A stretch of 7,635 nucleotides of DNA, taken from assembly GCA_036526255.1 (NCBI GenBank), contig DATCYW010000075.1:1-7635 (forward strand), written 5' to 3'. Numbering within the stretch: the stretch's first letter is position 1; each line of letters starts with the position of its first letter. This DNA comes from Malonomonas sp036526255. GTDB taxonomy: Bacteria; Desulfobacterota; Desulfuromonadia; Desulfuromonadales; Geopsychrobacteraceae. The notes beneath the pieces were generated by a model. It was not told the origin of the DNA and searched no databases. It saw only the letters and a program-made list of their open reading frames with translations. Position numbers and translations under genes: made by a program. Of the stretch, positions 1-6,548 are shown in pieces.

Positions 1-241
1 GAACCCTTCCGTTTCTCACCCTGACTGCCAGCGATGCATCATTTCCAGCGGAGGAAAGCGATTACTGTTGGTAGCGTGGACGAGTCAAGGCCTGCTCCGA
101 AACAGAAACAGGCAGGATGGATGAATATTAACAGCCAGCGAGAATAGCTTAACTGAAATGATTCTGCCAGCAGCAATCGCACAAAACCGAAGTACCTAAA
201 AGCGCAGTCTGCCTGAGGATGATCATCCTTACTGCAGACTG
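1..241. other. left-edge region without a supported gene
   Basis: I find no convincing reading frame, RNA gene or mobile-element end in these 241 bases. The composition is mixed and there are stops in all frames. A weak GCCTG/CAGGC inverted repeat (90-94 with 109-113, 14-base loop) is within chance expectation. The only structured element is the compound hairpin at 205-241, listed separately. The region probably lies downstream of the minus-strand lipoprotein gene. Confidence 0.5.
205..241 (-). terminator. compound hairpin directly after the lipoprotein stop codon
   Basis: The arms CAGTCTGC (205-212) and GCAGACTG (234-241) are perfect 8-bp complements. They enclose a second palindrome, AGGATGATCATCCT (216-229), which gives a stacked two-part hairpin. 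It begins on the base after the TAA stop (242-244) of the minus-strand gene, which suits a transcription end or a 3'-protecting structure. Read on the minus strand, the stem is followed by CGCTTTTAGG, so there are only four U residues. An intrinsic terminator would therefore be weak, and a role as an mRNA 3'-end structure is equally possible. Confidence 0.45.
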
Positions 242-517
242 TTATATATCGCGAATGATAAAGCCCATGTTGCCAATCATGACTTTCTCGTTCTTATCCC
301 CTAGCCAGAGGCGGACAGAGCGCTCACCAACCAACTCAAATCGCATACTTTTGTCTTCAATGGTGGCGATTTTTTCACCCGCTTCGGTATAGACCTCAAC
401 AACCCGGTGGGTGCCGATCGTATCGGCCTTCAAATCGTAAGCCTTTTGTTGGGCGCTTTCACAGCCAGTCAGAAGCACGGCCGCGCACAGCAGAAAAATG
501 ACCAGTGATTTCTTCAT
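242..517 (-). CDS. small outer-membrane-type lipoprotein of unknown function
   Basis: The 91-residue product starts MKKSLVIFLLCAAVLLTGC. This is a classic lipoprotein signal: a Lys-Lys n-region, a hydrophobic core at residues 5-16 and the lipobox LTGC at 16-19, with C19 the expected lipidated cysteine. The +2 residue is Glu, not Asp, so Lol sorting would be expected to send it to the outer membrane. The mature part is only about 72 residues. It has a charged helix-like start (residues 20-30) and then alternating strands (HRVVEVYTEAGEKIATIE, SVRLWLGDKNEKVMIG), which suggests a small beta domain. I do not recognise the family. The start is supported by AAGGGAGG a few bases upstream on the minus strand. 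The gene diverges from the large plus-strand genes and its stop abuts the hairpin at 205-241, so it is probably transcribed alone. No clear promoter can be assigned. Confidence 0.85.
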   Translation of the reverse strand: MKKSLVIFLLCAAVLLTGCESAQQKAYDLKADTIGTHRVVEVYTEAGEKIATIEDKSMRFELVGERSVRLWLGDKNEKVMIGNMGFIIRDI

Positions 518-820
518 TGTCCTCCCTTTCTCTTGGTTAAGTAAGGCATAAACTTAGCACATTCTGCATGGGTTTTTCGCCAGAGAAGCCGTTTGTCTTT
601 CACGTCCGTTCCTTAAATCAATATCACAACCTGTGGCTGGAGATTGAGGTTGCTTGCCCCCGGCATTTGCAGGGGAAAAAATAATTTTTGCCGCTCGCTG
701 ACAGCTTGAATTCTCATTAAGTGGTGATAGCATAAAGCACAGGAATCAATACTGCCGGTAATCTCGACAAAGCCAGTCTTTCTGGGGAGATGGTCGGAAT
801 TCAGCGGGTCTTGCGCTGCA

Positions 821-871
821 AAAAGACCGAGTTGCCGAAGGATGCTGATCCTCTGGTTTTCTCGGTCTTTT
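821..871 (+). terminator. terminator-like compound hairpin upstream of the promoter
   Basis: AAAAGACCGAG (821-831) and CTCGGTCTTTT (861-871) are perfect 11-bp complements. The 29-base interior holds a second stem, AGGAT-GCTG-ATCCT (839-852). On the plus strand the structure is followed by TTTTCTTTTC, a U-rich tail typical of an intrinsic terminator. No plus-strand gene is visible upstream that it would end, so it may insulate the downstream promoter from read-through or end an unrecognised small RNA. The large interior makes it less compact than a standard terminator. Confidence 0.45.
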
Positions 872-899
872 CTTTTCAGCAGGTTGAATTTGCAATCAA

Positions 900-928
900 T
901 TGACAGCTTTGCCACCAGCCGTTTGAAT
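900..928 (+). promoter_or_regulatory. sigma70-type promoter for the two-gene unit
   Basis: A perfect -35 hexamer TTGACA (900-905) is followed by a 17-base spacer and TTGAAT (923-928), which matches TATAAT at four of six positions. Transcription would start near 935 and leave a leader of about 40 bases before the ATG at 974. Position, orientation and the lack of any other gene in between all fit expression of the 974-3280 gene and probably also the 3384-6320 gene. No operator palindrome overlaps it. Confidence 0.5.
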
Positions 929-961
929 TCGCAAGTGGGCGGGACTTTCCAGGTCCCCCGG

Positions 962-968
962 AAAGGAG
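962..968 (+). promoter_or_regulatory. ribosome binding site that sets the start at 974
   Basis: AAAGGAG at 962-968 stands five bases before ATG 974-976. The frame is open back to an ATG at 842, but that start has no comparable RBS and its extra 44 codons would cover the terminator-like hairpin and the promoter. The start at 974 is therefore strongly preferred. A further in-frame ATG at 1001 has no equally good RBS. Confidence 0.85.
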
Positions 969-973
969 ACCAT

Positions 974-3280
974 ATGCAAAAATCAATAAAAGGCAGCGCC
1001 ATGGGAAAATCAGATTCGCGGCGCCCGAGCACGCACTTCACGGTTTCCCTTGAAGAACGACCTGACTACCAAGAACCATTGGCCGCTGTTGTCTTCGATT
1101 CGGTCGGTAACCTGCTGGATCAGGCGAAAGTGAAGGATGGCAAGGTGAAAGTCGACCTGCCCGCACAAACCCTCATGCGTTCCCGGGTGTTTATCGTGCC
1201 GCTGACTGGCGACAGCGAAAAGGCGCCAACGCTGGAAGCGATGGAACGTCTCGGCGCCTATCAGGCGATTGTCGCGGTGGAGGGTAAACTGACTGAGCTG
1301 ATCCGGGTGCCGGGGGCGGTCATCGATTTCTGGCCGGCCTGTTCCTGTTATGTGCATGGCCAGGTGGTTCGCAGCAGCGACAATCGTAAGGTTTGTGGCG
1401 CGCGGGTGCATATCTGCGAGGTCGACAAGCTGCCGCGCTGGATCCTGCGGCTGCCTGAAGACGACCTGTTCAGGCTGCGCGATGACCTGCTCGACGTTAT
1501 TCGCAGGCCACCGATCCCGCTGCCAGGCCCATTCCCTCGGCCGCCACTCCCCGATCCGCCGCCGCTCCACCGACCGGTGTTCCGTTTTGCCGGCGCCGCC
1601 GGCCCGTCACCAGAGCTGAAAACTGCGCTGCCGCGGACAGGGCTTGACGCCGCCGCTCCGCAGCAGATGCTCAGTGCCCAGCGCGATCGGTACGACCTGC
1701 AGCTGCAACTGCTGACCCCTTCTGCTGCGGTGCTGCGTGATCTGCTGGTGGTCAACGCGAGCCTGATCTACCCCTGGTTCTGTCTCTGGCCGCACTGGTG
1801 GTGGCGGCTGCAGTGCGACGAGGTTGCGGTGGTCAGCACCGATGTCAACGGTCGCTTTCAGGCGGTTGTCCATTACCCCTGCCTCGGCGATCATCCCGAT
1901 CTTTACTTCTGGGTTGAATACGATTTCGGTAGTGGTTTTGAATCTGTCTATCATCCGCCGATCGCCTGCCATACTTACTGGGACTACCTGTGTGGCTCAG
2001 AGGTGACCATCCGCGTCAGCGACCCGCGGGTACCGAGCTGTTCGGATGAGCCTGATCTGCCGGGCTGCCAGGTGGTGGTGCTGTCCATCGGTAACCGGGT
2101 CGCGGTCCGCGAACTTCAGACCAGTGCCGCAGGTGCGACAAGAGAAGGCTTGACCGCAGGCGGCGAACCCTTCGGCGCAACGCTCGAACCGCGGGTTGAT
2201 TTCAGCCGCAGCGAGTTGATCGACAACAAGAATATTCCTTTTTACCGCTGGTCGTATCGCCGCCTGAGCGGACCGGACGGGGTCAGTACCGCCGCCTCGG
2301 TGCCAGCGTCAGTGCCAATCTCAACCGCGGCCGATGCCGCCTCGGCGCCGGCCGGTGACTGGACGCCGCTGACCCGTTCGGTGGTTCGCCACTACAAAGA
2401 CGGCACCAGCTATCCTGCCGACCCGATGGGTCCGCTACCGACTTCGGGCCCACCGCCGACCGCGCCGATTGAGAACCTGTTCCGCATCCGCCCGGCAAAT
2501 CCGCCCGTTGGCACCGAGTGGCGCGTGCTGAACGAACATGTCGATTTGGCGACCGCCTATTTCGAAACTGCGAGTCTCACCGGCAGTCCGGCGAGCGGTC
2601 CGGTTGACGGAAGCCCGCCGGTGCCTGCGCCGGATGATCTGGCCGCCGGGCGCTACGAACTCAAACTCGAATTATTCGACCAGGCCGGCAACCTGGTGAA
2701 TTGGACCGATAAGGGGGTTGATCTGCGCATCACCGTGCAGAATGCCCCGTTTGGCAGCGGAACCATCACCACCGTTTCCGCCCCGACCTATAACCGGATT
2801 CTCAGTGGCGGCAAAACCATCGGTTTCAAAATGGTCGTCCGCGTTGACAACAACCATTGCTACGCCGAAGTGCTGCCGCTGGCGGGGGATGTCACTCCCG
2901 ATCCGCTCTGTGGTTTCCACACCTACGCGCCCGGCGACAAGGTCCGCTTCCGGTTCGTCGCCCGGCATCCGAATCAGTTCGCGAATTATGCGTTTAACAG
3001 CTTCAGGGCGACCGGCCCGGCGCTTGCCGTAGTCGCGACTGCCGGTGTCACCGGAGCCGCGGGGACCAGCGGTTACGCGCATGTCGGTGGTTTCCAGTAT
3101 GAGAAGGATGTCGCGGTCGCGGCCTTGATGGGCAGCTGCGCAAACGCCGCCTTCGCCAAACGTCTCGACGTCGAACCGCTGGCGCAGAATGGCTATACCA
3201 GGCTGCATTACTTGAGACACGCTGATACCGCCGCCTTTGCGCTGGCTCAGCCCTGTCCGCCTTGTGTGTGCGATGAGTAG
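974..3280 (+). CDS. large Cys/Trp-rich protein of unknown function, partner of the metallopeptidase-like gene
   Basis: The 768-residue product has a charged N-terminus (MQKSIKGSAMGKSDSRRPS) and no signal peptide or membrane helix. I cannot name its family or function. Visible regions are as follows. Residues 20-110 are beta-rich. At 119-129 comes FWPACSCYVHG, then VCGARVHIC (140-148) and a helix WILRLPEDDLFRLRDDLL (156-173). A proline-rich linker spans about 178-201. A striking Trp/Cys segment, WFCLWPHWWWRLQC (268-281), is followed by TDVNGRF (289-295) and YPCLGDHPDLYFWVEY (301-316). The DxxGRF turn before strands resembles carboxypeptidase-regulatory/transthyretin-like beta-sandwiches; this is a resemblance only. 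More Cys occur at 332, 340, 356 and 365. An Ala/Pro/Ser-rich linker (about 437-460) leads to a beta-rich C-terminal half that ends CPPCVCDE. The gene is G+C-rich compared with its outer neighbours. It lies 103 bases upstream of, and is probably co-transcribed with, the 978-residue gene, which ends in a similar Cys-x-Cys tail. Confidence 0.85.
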   Translation: MQKSIKGSAMGKSDSRRPSTHFTVSLEERPDYQEPLAAVVFDSVGNLLDQAKVKDGKVKVDLPAQTLMRSRVFIVPLTGDSEKAPTLEAMERLGAYQAIVAVEGKLTELIRVPGAVIDFWPACSCYVHGQVVRSSDNRKVCGARVHICEVDKLPRWILRLPEDDLFRLRDDLLDVIRRPPIPLPGPFPRPPLPDPPPLHRPVFRFAGAAGPSPELKTALPRTGLDAAAPQQMLSAQRDRYDLQLQLLTPSAAVLRDLLVVNASLIYPWFCLWPHWWWRLQCDEVAVVSTDVNGRFQAVVHYPCLGDHPDLYFWVEYDFGSGFESVYHPPIACHTYWDYLCGSEVTIRVSDPRVPSCSDEPDLPGCQVVVLSIGNRVAVRELQTSAAGATREGLTAGGEPFGATLEPRVDFSRSELIDNKNIPFYRWSYRRLSGPDGVSTAASVPASVPISTAADAASAPAGDWTPLTRSVVRHYKDGTSYPADPMGPLPTSGPPPTAPIENLFRIRPANPPVGTEWRVLNEHVDLATAYFETASLTGSPASGPVDGSPPVPAPDDLAAGRYELKLELFDQAGNLVNWTDKGVDLRITVQNAPFGSGTITTVSAPTYNRILSGGKTIGFKMVVRVDNNHCYAEVLPLAGDVTPDPLCGFHTYAPGDKVRFRFVARHPNQFANYAFNSFRATGPALAVVATAGVTGAAGTSGYAHVGGFQYEKDVAVAALMGSCANAAFAKRLDVEPLAQNGYTRLHYLRHADTAAFALAQPCPPCVCDE

Positions 3281-3292
3281 TTAAACGGTTGT

Positions 3293-3346
3293 GGCCGCCC
3301 CGGTCGCCACTACCGGCCGGGGCGGTCGCTGCAGAGTCGTGCAGCG
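3293..3346 (+). promoter_or_regulatory. two tandem hairpins between the paired genes
   Basis: CCGCCCCGG (3295-3303) pairs perfectly with CCGGGGCGG (3317-3325) around a 13-base loop, and one wobble pair and one G-C pair extend the stem outward to 3293-3327. Immediately next, CGCTGCA (3327-3333) pairs with TGCAGCG (3340-3346) around a 6-base loop. No U-tract follows either stem, so they are not standard intrinsic terminators. They could stabilise the upstream mRNA, partly attenuate transcription or set the ratio of the two proteins. Any of these is inference. Confidence 0.5.
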
Positions 3347-3370
3347 AGGTTTCCTCCCCCAAAGTGGTTT

Positions 3371-3376
3371 AAGGAG
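3371..3376 (+). promoter_or_regulatory. ribosome binding site of the metallopeptidase-like gene
   Basis: AAGGAG at 3371-3376 lies seven bases before ATG 3384-3386, which fixes the start. It closely resembles the RBS of the preceding gene, consistent with coordinated, efficient translation of both. Confidence 0.8.
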
Positions 3377-3383
3377 ATGACAG

Positions 3384-6320
3384 ATGCGAACGACCTATGA
3401 TTCAACCCTTAAGGCCAATGTCACTCTCGATGCTGATGGTCGCATCCGTGACATTCATCATATCGACGCCTACCACGAGATTGAACAGCTGCGCGGACGG
3501 GCGGCTGCCACCGCCTATGTCCGCGAGATGGGTGGTACCTTCAATATCATACCCCAGGCGCTGCACAGCCTTGAGCGGCAGGTCTCCTATCTGGAGCCGC
3601 TTGCCCAGGAGGTCGAATACCATTTCAGCGAGGAGAAGGTCAGCTTCGATTCGGCCACCTACGGCTACTATCAGACCTATCTCAATACCCCGGTCTGGGC
3701 GGCCGGCGTTACCGCCACGCTCAAGCAGGCACCGGCACGGGTCATCGCCGCAACCAATACCAGCGTTCAGGGGATCGATGCAAAGCTGCCTTCGCCTGAA
3801 GCCATCGAGCGCTACCGTCAGCTGTTTGCCAGCGCTGAAAAGAGCGAAGCCCCGGCCGTCAAGCTTTCGGCGGCGAAAGAGGCTGCCTCGGATGGGCCGC
3901 TGCTGAGCGAGATTCTTGGCAAGACCGCCAAGGCCAGCAAGGCGGTGAATCTTCAACAGAACGCCGTGCAGCTGATCCGCGGTCGCTTCTTTATCTACCG
4001 TTATCTGGCGGCAGAGCGCAGCGATGACCATAGCCACCAAAAGCCGGACAGGGAAATGGCGAAAAGGGATGTACTGACCAACGCCGAGTATTCCTTCGAG
4101 GATCAGTCGCCGAGTCTGCCGTTGCCAGCGGTGCCGAAAGAGATCGAGGAGGGGCGATGGTATCTGGTCGCCGAGCTGATTGTCCGCTTGCCGTATCAGG
4201 GGCGCATGATGAACTGGCGGCTGCTGGTCGAGGTCGAGAGCAACGCGATCCTCTACCTGCGGGCCTTAACCGCAAATGTCAGCGGTCTGGTCTTTACCAG
4301 TGACCCGATCACCGCCAGCGGCAATGCGGCCAATTCGCCGGCGGCGAACAACACGGCACTGAATCCGCTGCGCAGCACTGTGGTGCTGCCGGGCTTAACC
4401 CCGCCGGCACCCGGCATCAATCAGGGCTTGACCGGGACTTACGTGCGGATTTCCGACTTCGAGCCGGCGACGGTAGCGCCGCCGACCGTGACCGCCGGCG
4501 GCAGTTTCAACTATGCGGCGCGGACCAACAACTTCGCCGCCGTCAACGCCTATTATCACTGTGATCGCTTCTTCCGCCTGGTGGTTGATCTGGGCTTCTC
4601 CCTCAGTAGCTACTTTGGTGGCACCAGCTTTCCGGTGCCGGTGGATCATCGCGGTCGCTTTGGTTCACTTGATGGCATCGAACGGAATGCCTCCTGTTCC
4701 GGTGATGGTGACGGGATTGCCAATGTCGATTTTGAACTGGCCGATCTGACCGACACCGCCAATCCGATGGGGATCGCTGCCGACTGGCGAGTCGTCCTGC
4801 ACGAGCTGGGTGGACATGGCATTCTCTACGATCATGTCAACACGGCGAACTTCGGTTTCGCCCACAGCGCCGGCGACAGTTTCGCCGTCATCCTCAACGA
4901 TCCGAACAGCCAGGCGACCGATCGTTTCGAATCCTTCCCCTGGGTCAGTTTTATCGGTCGTCGGCATGACCGCAGCGTTGCCGCCGGCTGGGGCTGGGGC
5001 GGCAGCAATGATGTCGGGGGCTATTCGAGCGAACAGATCCTGGCAACCACGCTGTTCCGTGTTTATCGTTCGATCGGTGGCGATTCGACCAGCCTTGCCC
5101 GTCGCGAGTTCGCAGCGCGCGCTATGGCCTATCTGATGTTGCGCGCGGTCGGTACCCTGACGCCGACCAGTAATCCCAGTTCGCCGGCTCAGTTTCTCAC
5201 CGCGTTGCTCACTGCGGACGCCGGCAACTGGACTTCGGAGGGGGTTTTCGGCGGCGCTTACGGCAAGGTGTTCAGCTGGTCGTTCGAGAAACAGAACCTC
5301 AACGGCGGCGCGCTGCCGAGCGTCGACGTTTATATCGAAGACGGCCGCGCCGGCGAATACGACTACCTGCCGGTCCACTGGGCGACCACCAGCATCTGGA
5401 ACCGCCGCAGTGCCGACAATCTGCCCGGTCATCAGGAGGCCGCGCTGGGCGATACCAACTACGCCTACGTCAAGATCAAGAACCGCGGCACTTCGGTCGC
5501 CAACAACGTCATCGTCAAGGGCTACCATTGCAAACCATCGGCCGGGGTGCTCTGGCCCAACGACCTGCAGCCGTTTACCACGGCGCAGCTGTCGGCCGGC
5601 ACGCTGCAGCCGAATAATGCCGAAGAAAAAACCATCGGGCCATTCGCCTGGACCCCGGTCAGTAACGCCTGGGGGCACGACTGCATGCTGCTGATTGTTT
5701 CGGCGAGCGGCGATCCCAGTAACGTCGACAAATTCACCGCCGGTGAAGTGGTCGAGGATTGGCGGCTGGTGCCGAACGATAACAATGTCGGCCAGCGCAA
5801 CGTGACTCTGGTTCCAGGTGGCGGCGGTGTGCGTGGCCTGCTGGCGGGGCTGCACGGCAAGGGCTTCTGGGTCGGTAACCCCGGCCGGACCACCGCGACG
5901 GTCGCGGTGACGGTCAGCTTGCCACCGCTGTTGGCTGAGCGCGGCTGGCGGATCAGCCTGCGCGATCTTCCCGAAAATGGCGCACGATTGAAAGCCCAGG
6001 AGCCGCGGCTGGTGACCTACGACCTGCACGCCGGTTCGTCATTCAGCAAAGCTGATACTCTGGCCGCAAACGAGCGGGACATCGTCATCACGGCGACCGC
6101 CGATGGCGCTATCATCGGCGGGATGGTCTACCGGATCGATCCTGAGCTGGTAGTACCGTTCAACGACCGCACTCCGGCCGAGAAGACCGACGGCTGCCGT
6201 GACAAGGCCAGTCAGCTGCTCGATTGCCTGGACCTGCCCAGCCGCAAGGTCAAGTGTGTCCGGGTTCGTAAGGTGGCGATCGATATCGAGATGGATGACG
6301 ATGGCTGCGGTTGCGACTAG
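3384..6320 (+). CDS. multidomain M4/M36-like metallopeptidase homologue with an HExxxH motif
   Basis: The 978-residue product has no signal peptide. Domains by eye: residues 1-92 are of unknown nature. YGYYQTYLNTPVWAAGV (93-109) resembles the FTP propeptide motif of M4/M36 peptidases. An Ala/Lys-rich helical stretch follows at about 130-190. RWYLVAELIV through WRLLVEVESNAILYLRAL (258-295) looks FTP/PepSY-like. After a Pro/Asn-rich linker (305-372), AVNAYYHCDRFF (386-397) recalls the start of a thermolysin-type catalytic domain. HELGGH is at 473-478 and GFAHSAGD at 491-498, where M4/M36 enzymes carry their E-x-x-S/A-D zinc ligand motif. GWGWGG and GYSSEQIL follow at 535-553. Residues about 645-810 (DVYIEDGRAGEYDY, NYAYVKIKNRG) resemble CARDB/Ig-like beta domains; another beta domain reaches about 935; the tail has Cys at 938, 948, 958, 975 and 977. 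Oddities are HExxxH instead of HExxH, with H494 where Glu is expected. The product may be an active peptidase of unusual type or an inactive relative. The function and cellular location are unknown. Confidence 0.85.
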   Translation: MRTTYDSTLKANVTLDADGRIRDIHHIDAYHEIEQLRGRAAATAYVREMGGTFNIIPQALHSLERQVSYLEPLAQEVEYHFSEEKVSFDSATYGYYQTYLNTPVWAAGVTATLKQAPARVIAATNTSVQGIDAKLPSPEAIERYRQLFASAEKSEAPAVKLSAAKEAASDGPLLSEILGKTAKASKAVNLQQNAVQLIRGRFFIYRYLAAERSDDHSHQKPDREMAKRDVLTNAEYSFEDQSPSLPLPAVPKEIEEGRWYLVAELIVRLPYQGRMMNWRLLVEVESNAILYLRALTANVSGLVFTSDPITASGNAANSPAANNTALNPLRSTVVLPGLTPPAPGINQGLTGTYVRISDFEPATVAPPTVTAGGSFNYAARTNNFAAVNAYYHCDRFFRLVVDLGFSLSSYFGGTSFPVPVDHRGRFGSLDGIERNASCSGDGDGIANVDFELADLTDTANPMGIAADWRVVLHELGGHGILYDHVNTANFGFAHSAGDSFAVILNDPNSQATDRFESFPWVSFIGRRHDRSVAAGWGWGGSNDVGGYSSEQILATTLFRVYRSIGGDSTSLARREFAARAMAYLMLRAVGTLTPTSNPSSPAQFLTALLTADAGNWTSEGVFGGAYGKVFSWSFEKQNLNGGALPSVDVYIEDGRAGEYDYLPVHWATTSIWNRRSADNLPGHQEAALGDTNYAYVKIKNRGTSVANNVIVKGYHCKPSAGVLWPNDLQPFTTAQLSAGTLQPNNAEEKTIGPFAWTPVSNAWGHDCMLLIVSASGDPSNVDKFTAGEVVEDWRLVPNDNNVGQRNVTLVPGGGGVRGLLAGLHGKGFWVGNPGRTTATVAVTVSLPPLLAERGWRISLRDLPENGARLKAQEPRLVTYDLHAGSSFSKADTLAANERDIVITATADGAIIGGMVYRIDPELVVPFNDRTPAEKTDGCRDKASQLLDCLDLPSRKVKCVRVRKVAIDIEMDDDGCGCD

Positions 6321-6340
6321 TCTTTATGCTTTAAGCAGAT

Positions 6341-6387
6341 CCGGTGTGGAGGATCGGTCAAGATGTGCGGCCGATTCTCCGCGCCGG
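6341..6387 (+). terminator. 17-bp G·U-containing stem downstream of the two-gene unit
   Basis: Bases 6341-6357 (CCGGTGTGGAGGATCGG) pair with 6371-6387 (CCGATTCTCCGCGCCGG) over 17 consecutive positions around a 13-base loop, if three G·U wobbles are allowed (6345·6383, 6347·6381, 6352·6376). These wobbles pair only in plus-strand RNA; on the minus strand they would be A·C mismatches. This points to a structure in the transcript of the upstream genes, beginning 20 bases after their stop. No U-tract follows, so it is better seen as a 3'-end stabiliser or factor-dependent termination element than as an intrinsic terminator. Confidence 0.5.
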
Positions 6388-6420
6388 TAAGGCACATCGT
6401 CGCTTGGGTGGAAAGATAAA

Positions 6421-6449
6421 GGTCCAACCAGAGTTGCTCTGGTTGGACC
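6421..6449. terminator. perfect 13-bp hairpin with a 3-base loop
   Basis: GGTCCAACCAGAG (6421-6433) and CTCTGGTTGGACC (6437-6449) are exact complements around TTG. On the plus strand the next bases are GATTAAAAAC, without a U-tract. On the minus strand the stem is followed by TTTATCTTTCC, which is moderately U-rich. It could end transcription in the minus direction, act as a back-up end for the large-gene transcript or be a short inverted repeat left by a mobile element. Confidence 0.5.
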
Positions 6450-6548
6450 GATTAAAAACAAAGCAGCTGGCCGGCATAACTAAATTTGTGTGATTCATAG
6501 ACATCCTTTCAATTTTTAGGCATTATTTTGCCGCCGAAAGGAGTGCTT

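Larger units (their letters stand above)
518..973. other. divergent intergenic region
   Basis: These 456 bases separate the minus-strand lipoprotein gene from the plus-strand two-gene unit. A 142-codon minus-strand open frame (613-1041) crosses most of it but runs into the next gene's coding sequence, has no RBS and has no recognisable domain, so I do not call it. What I can support lies in the right part: the terminator-like compound hairpin (821-871), the sigma70-like promoter (900-928) and the RBS (962-968). A short GGGAC/GTCCC repeat (941-945 with 953-957) could form a small leader hairpin just before the RBS. I see nothing in about 540-800. Confidence 0.5.

Noticed and set aside
699..930. 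Repeated TGACAGCTT / TTGAATTC words at 699-713 and 901-930
   Set aside because: The shared words are short and the second copy is split by 13 bases. This is within chance expectation for the region and more likely coincidence than a duplicated promoter.
842..973. Upstream extension of the 768-residue gene to an ATG at 842
   Set aside because: It lacks a good RBS, overlaps the terminator-like hairpin and the promoter, and its 44 residues look unlike the protein that follows. The ATG at 974 has AAAGGAG at ideal spacing.
613..1041. 142-codon minus-strand open frame across the divergent intergenic region
   Set aside because: It has no RBS, no recognisable domain and begins inside the plus-strand coding sequence. 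It probably arises by chance.
4800..4817. Canonical HExxH zinc motif
   Set aside because: Codon-by-codon reading gives CAC GAG CTG GGT GGA CAT, i.e. H-E-L-G-G-H. There are three residues between Glu and His, so it is HExxxH.
4665..6029. 454-codon minus-strand open frame antisense to the metallopeptidase-like gene
   Set aside because: It lies wholly within a well-supported G+C-rich gene, where codon bias opens long antisense frames. Its product shows no domain pattern and it has no visible RBS.
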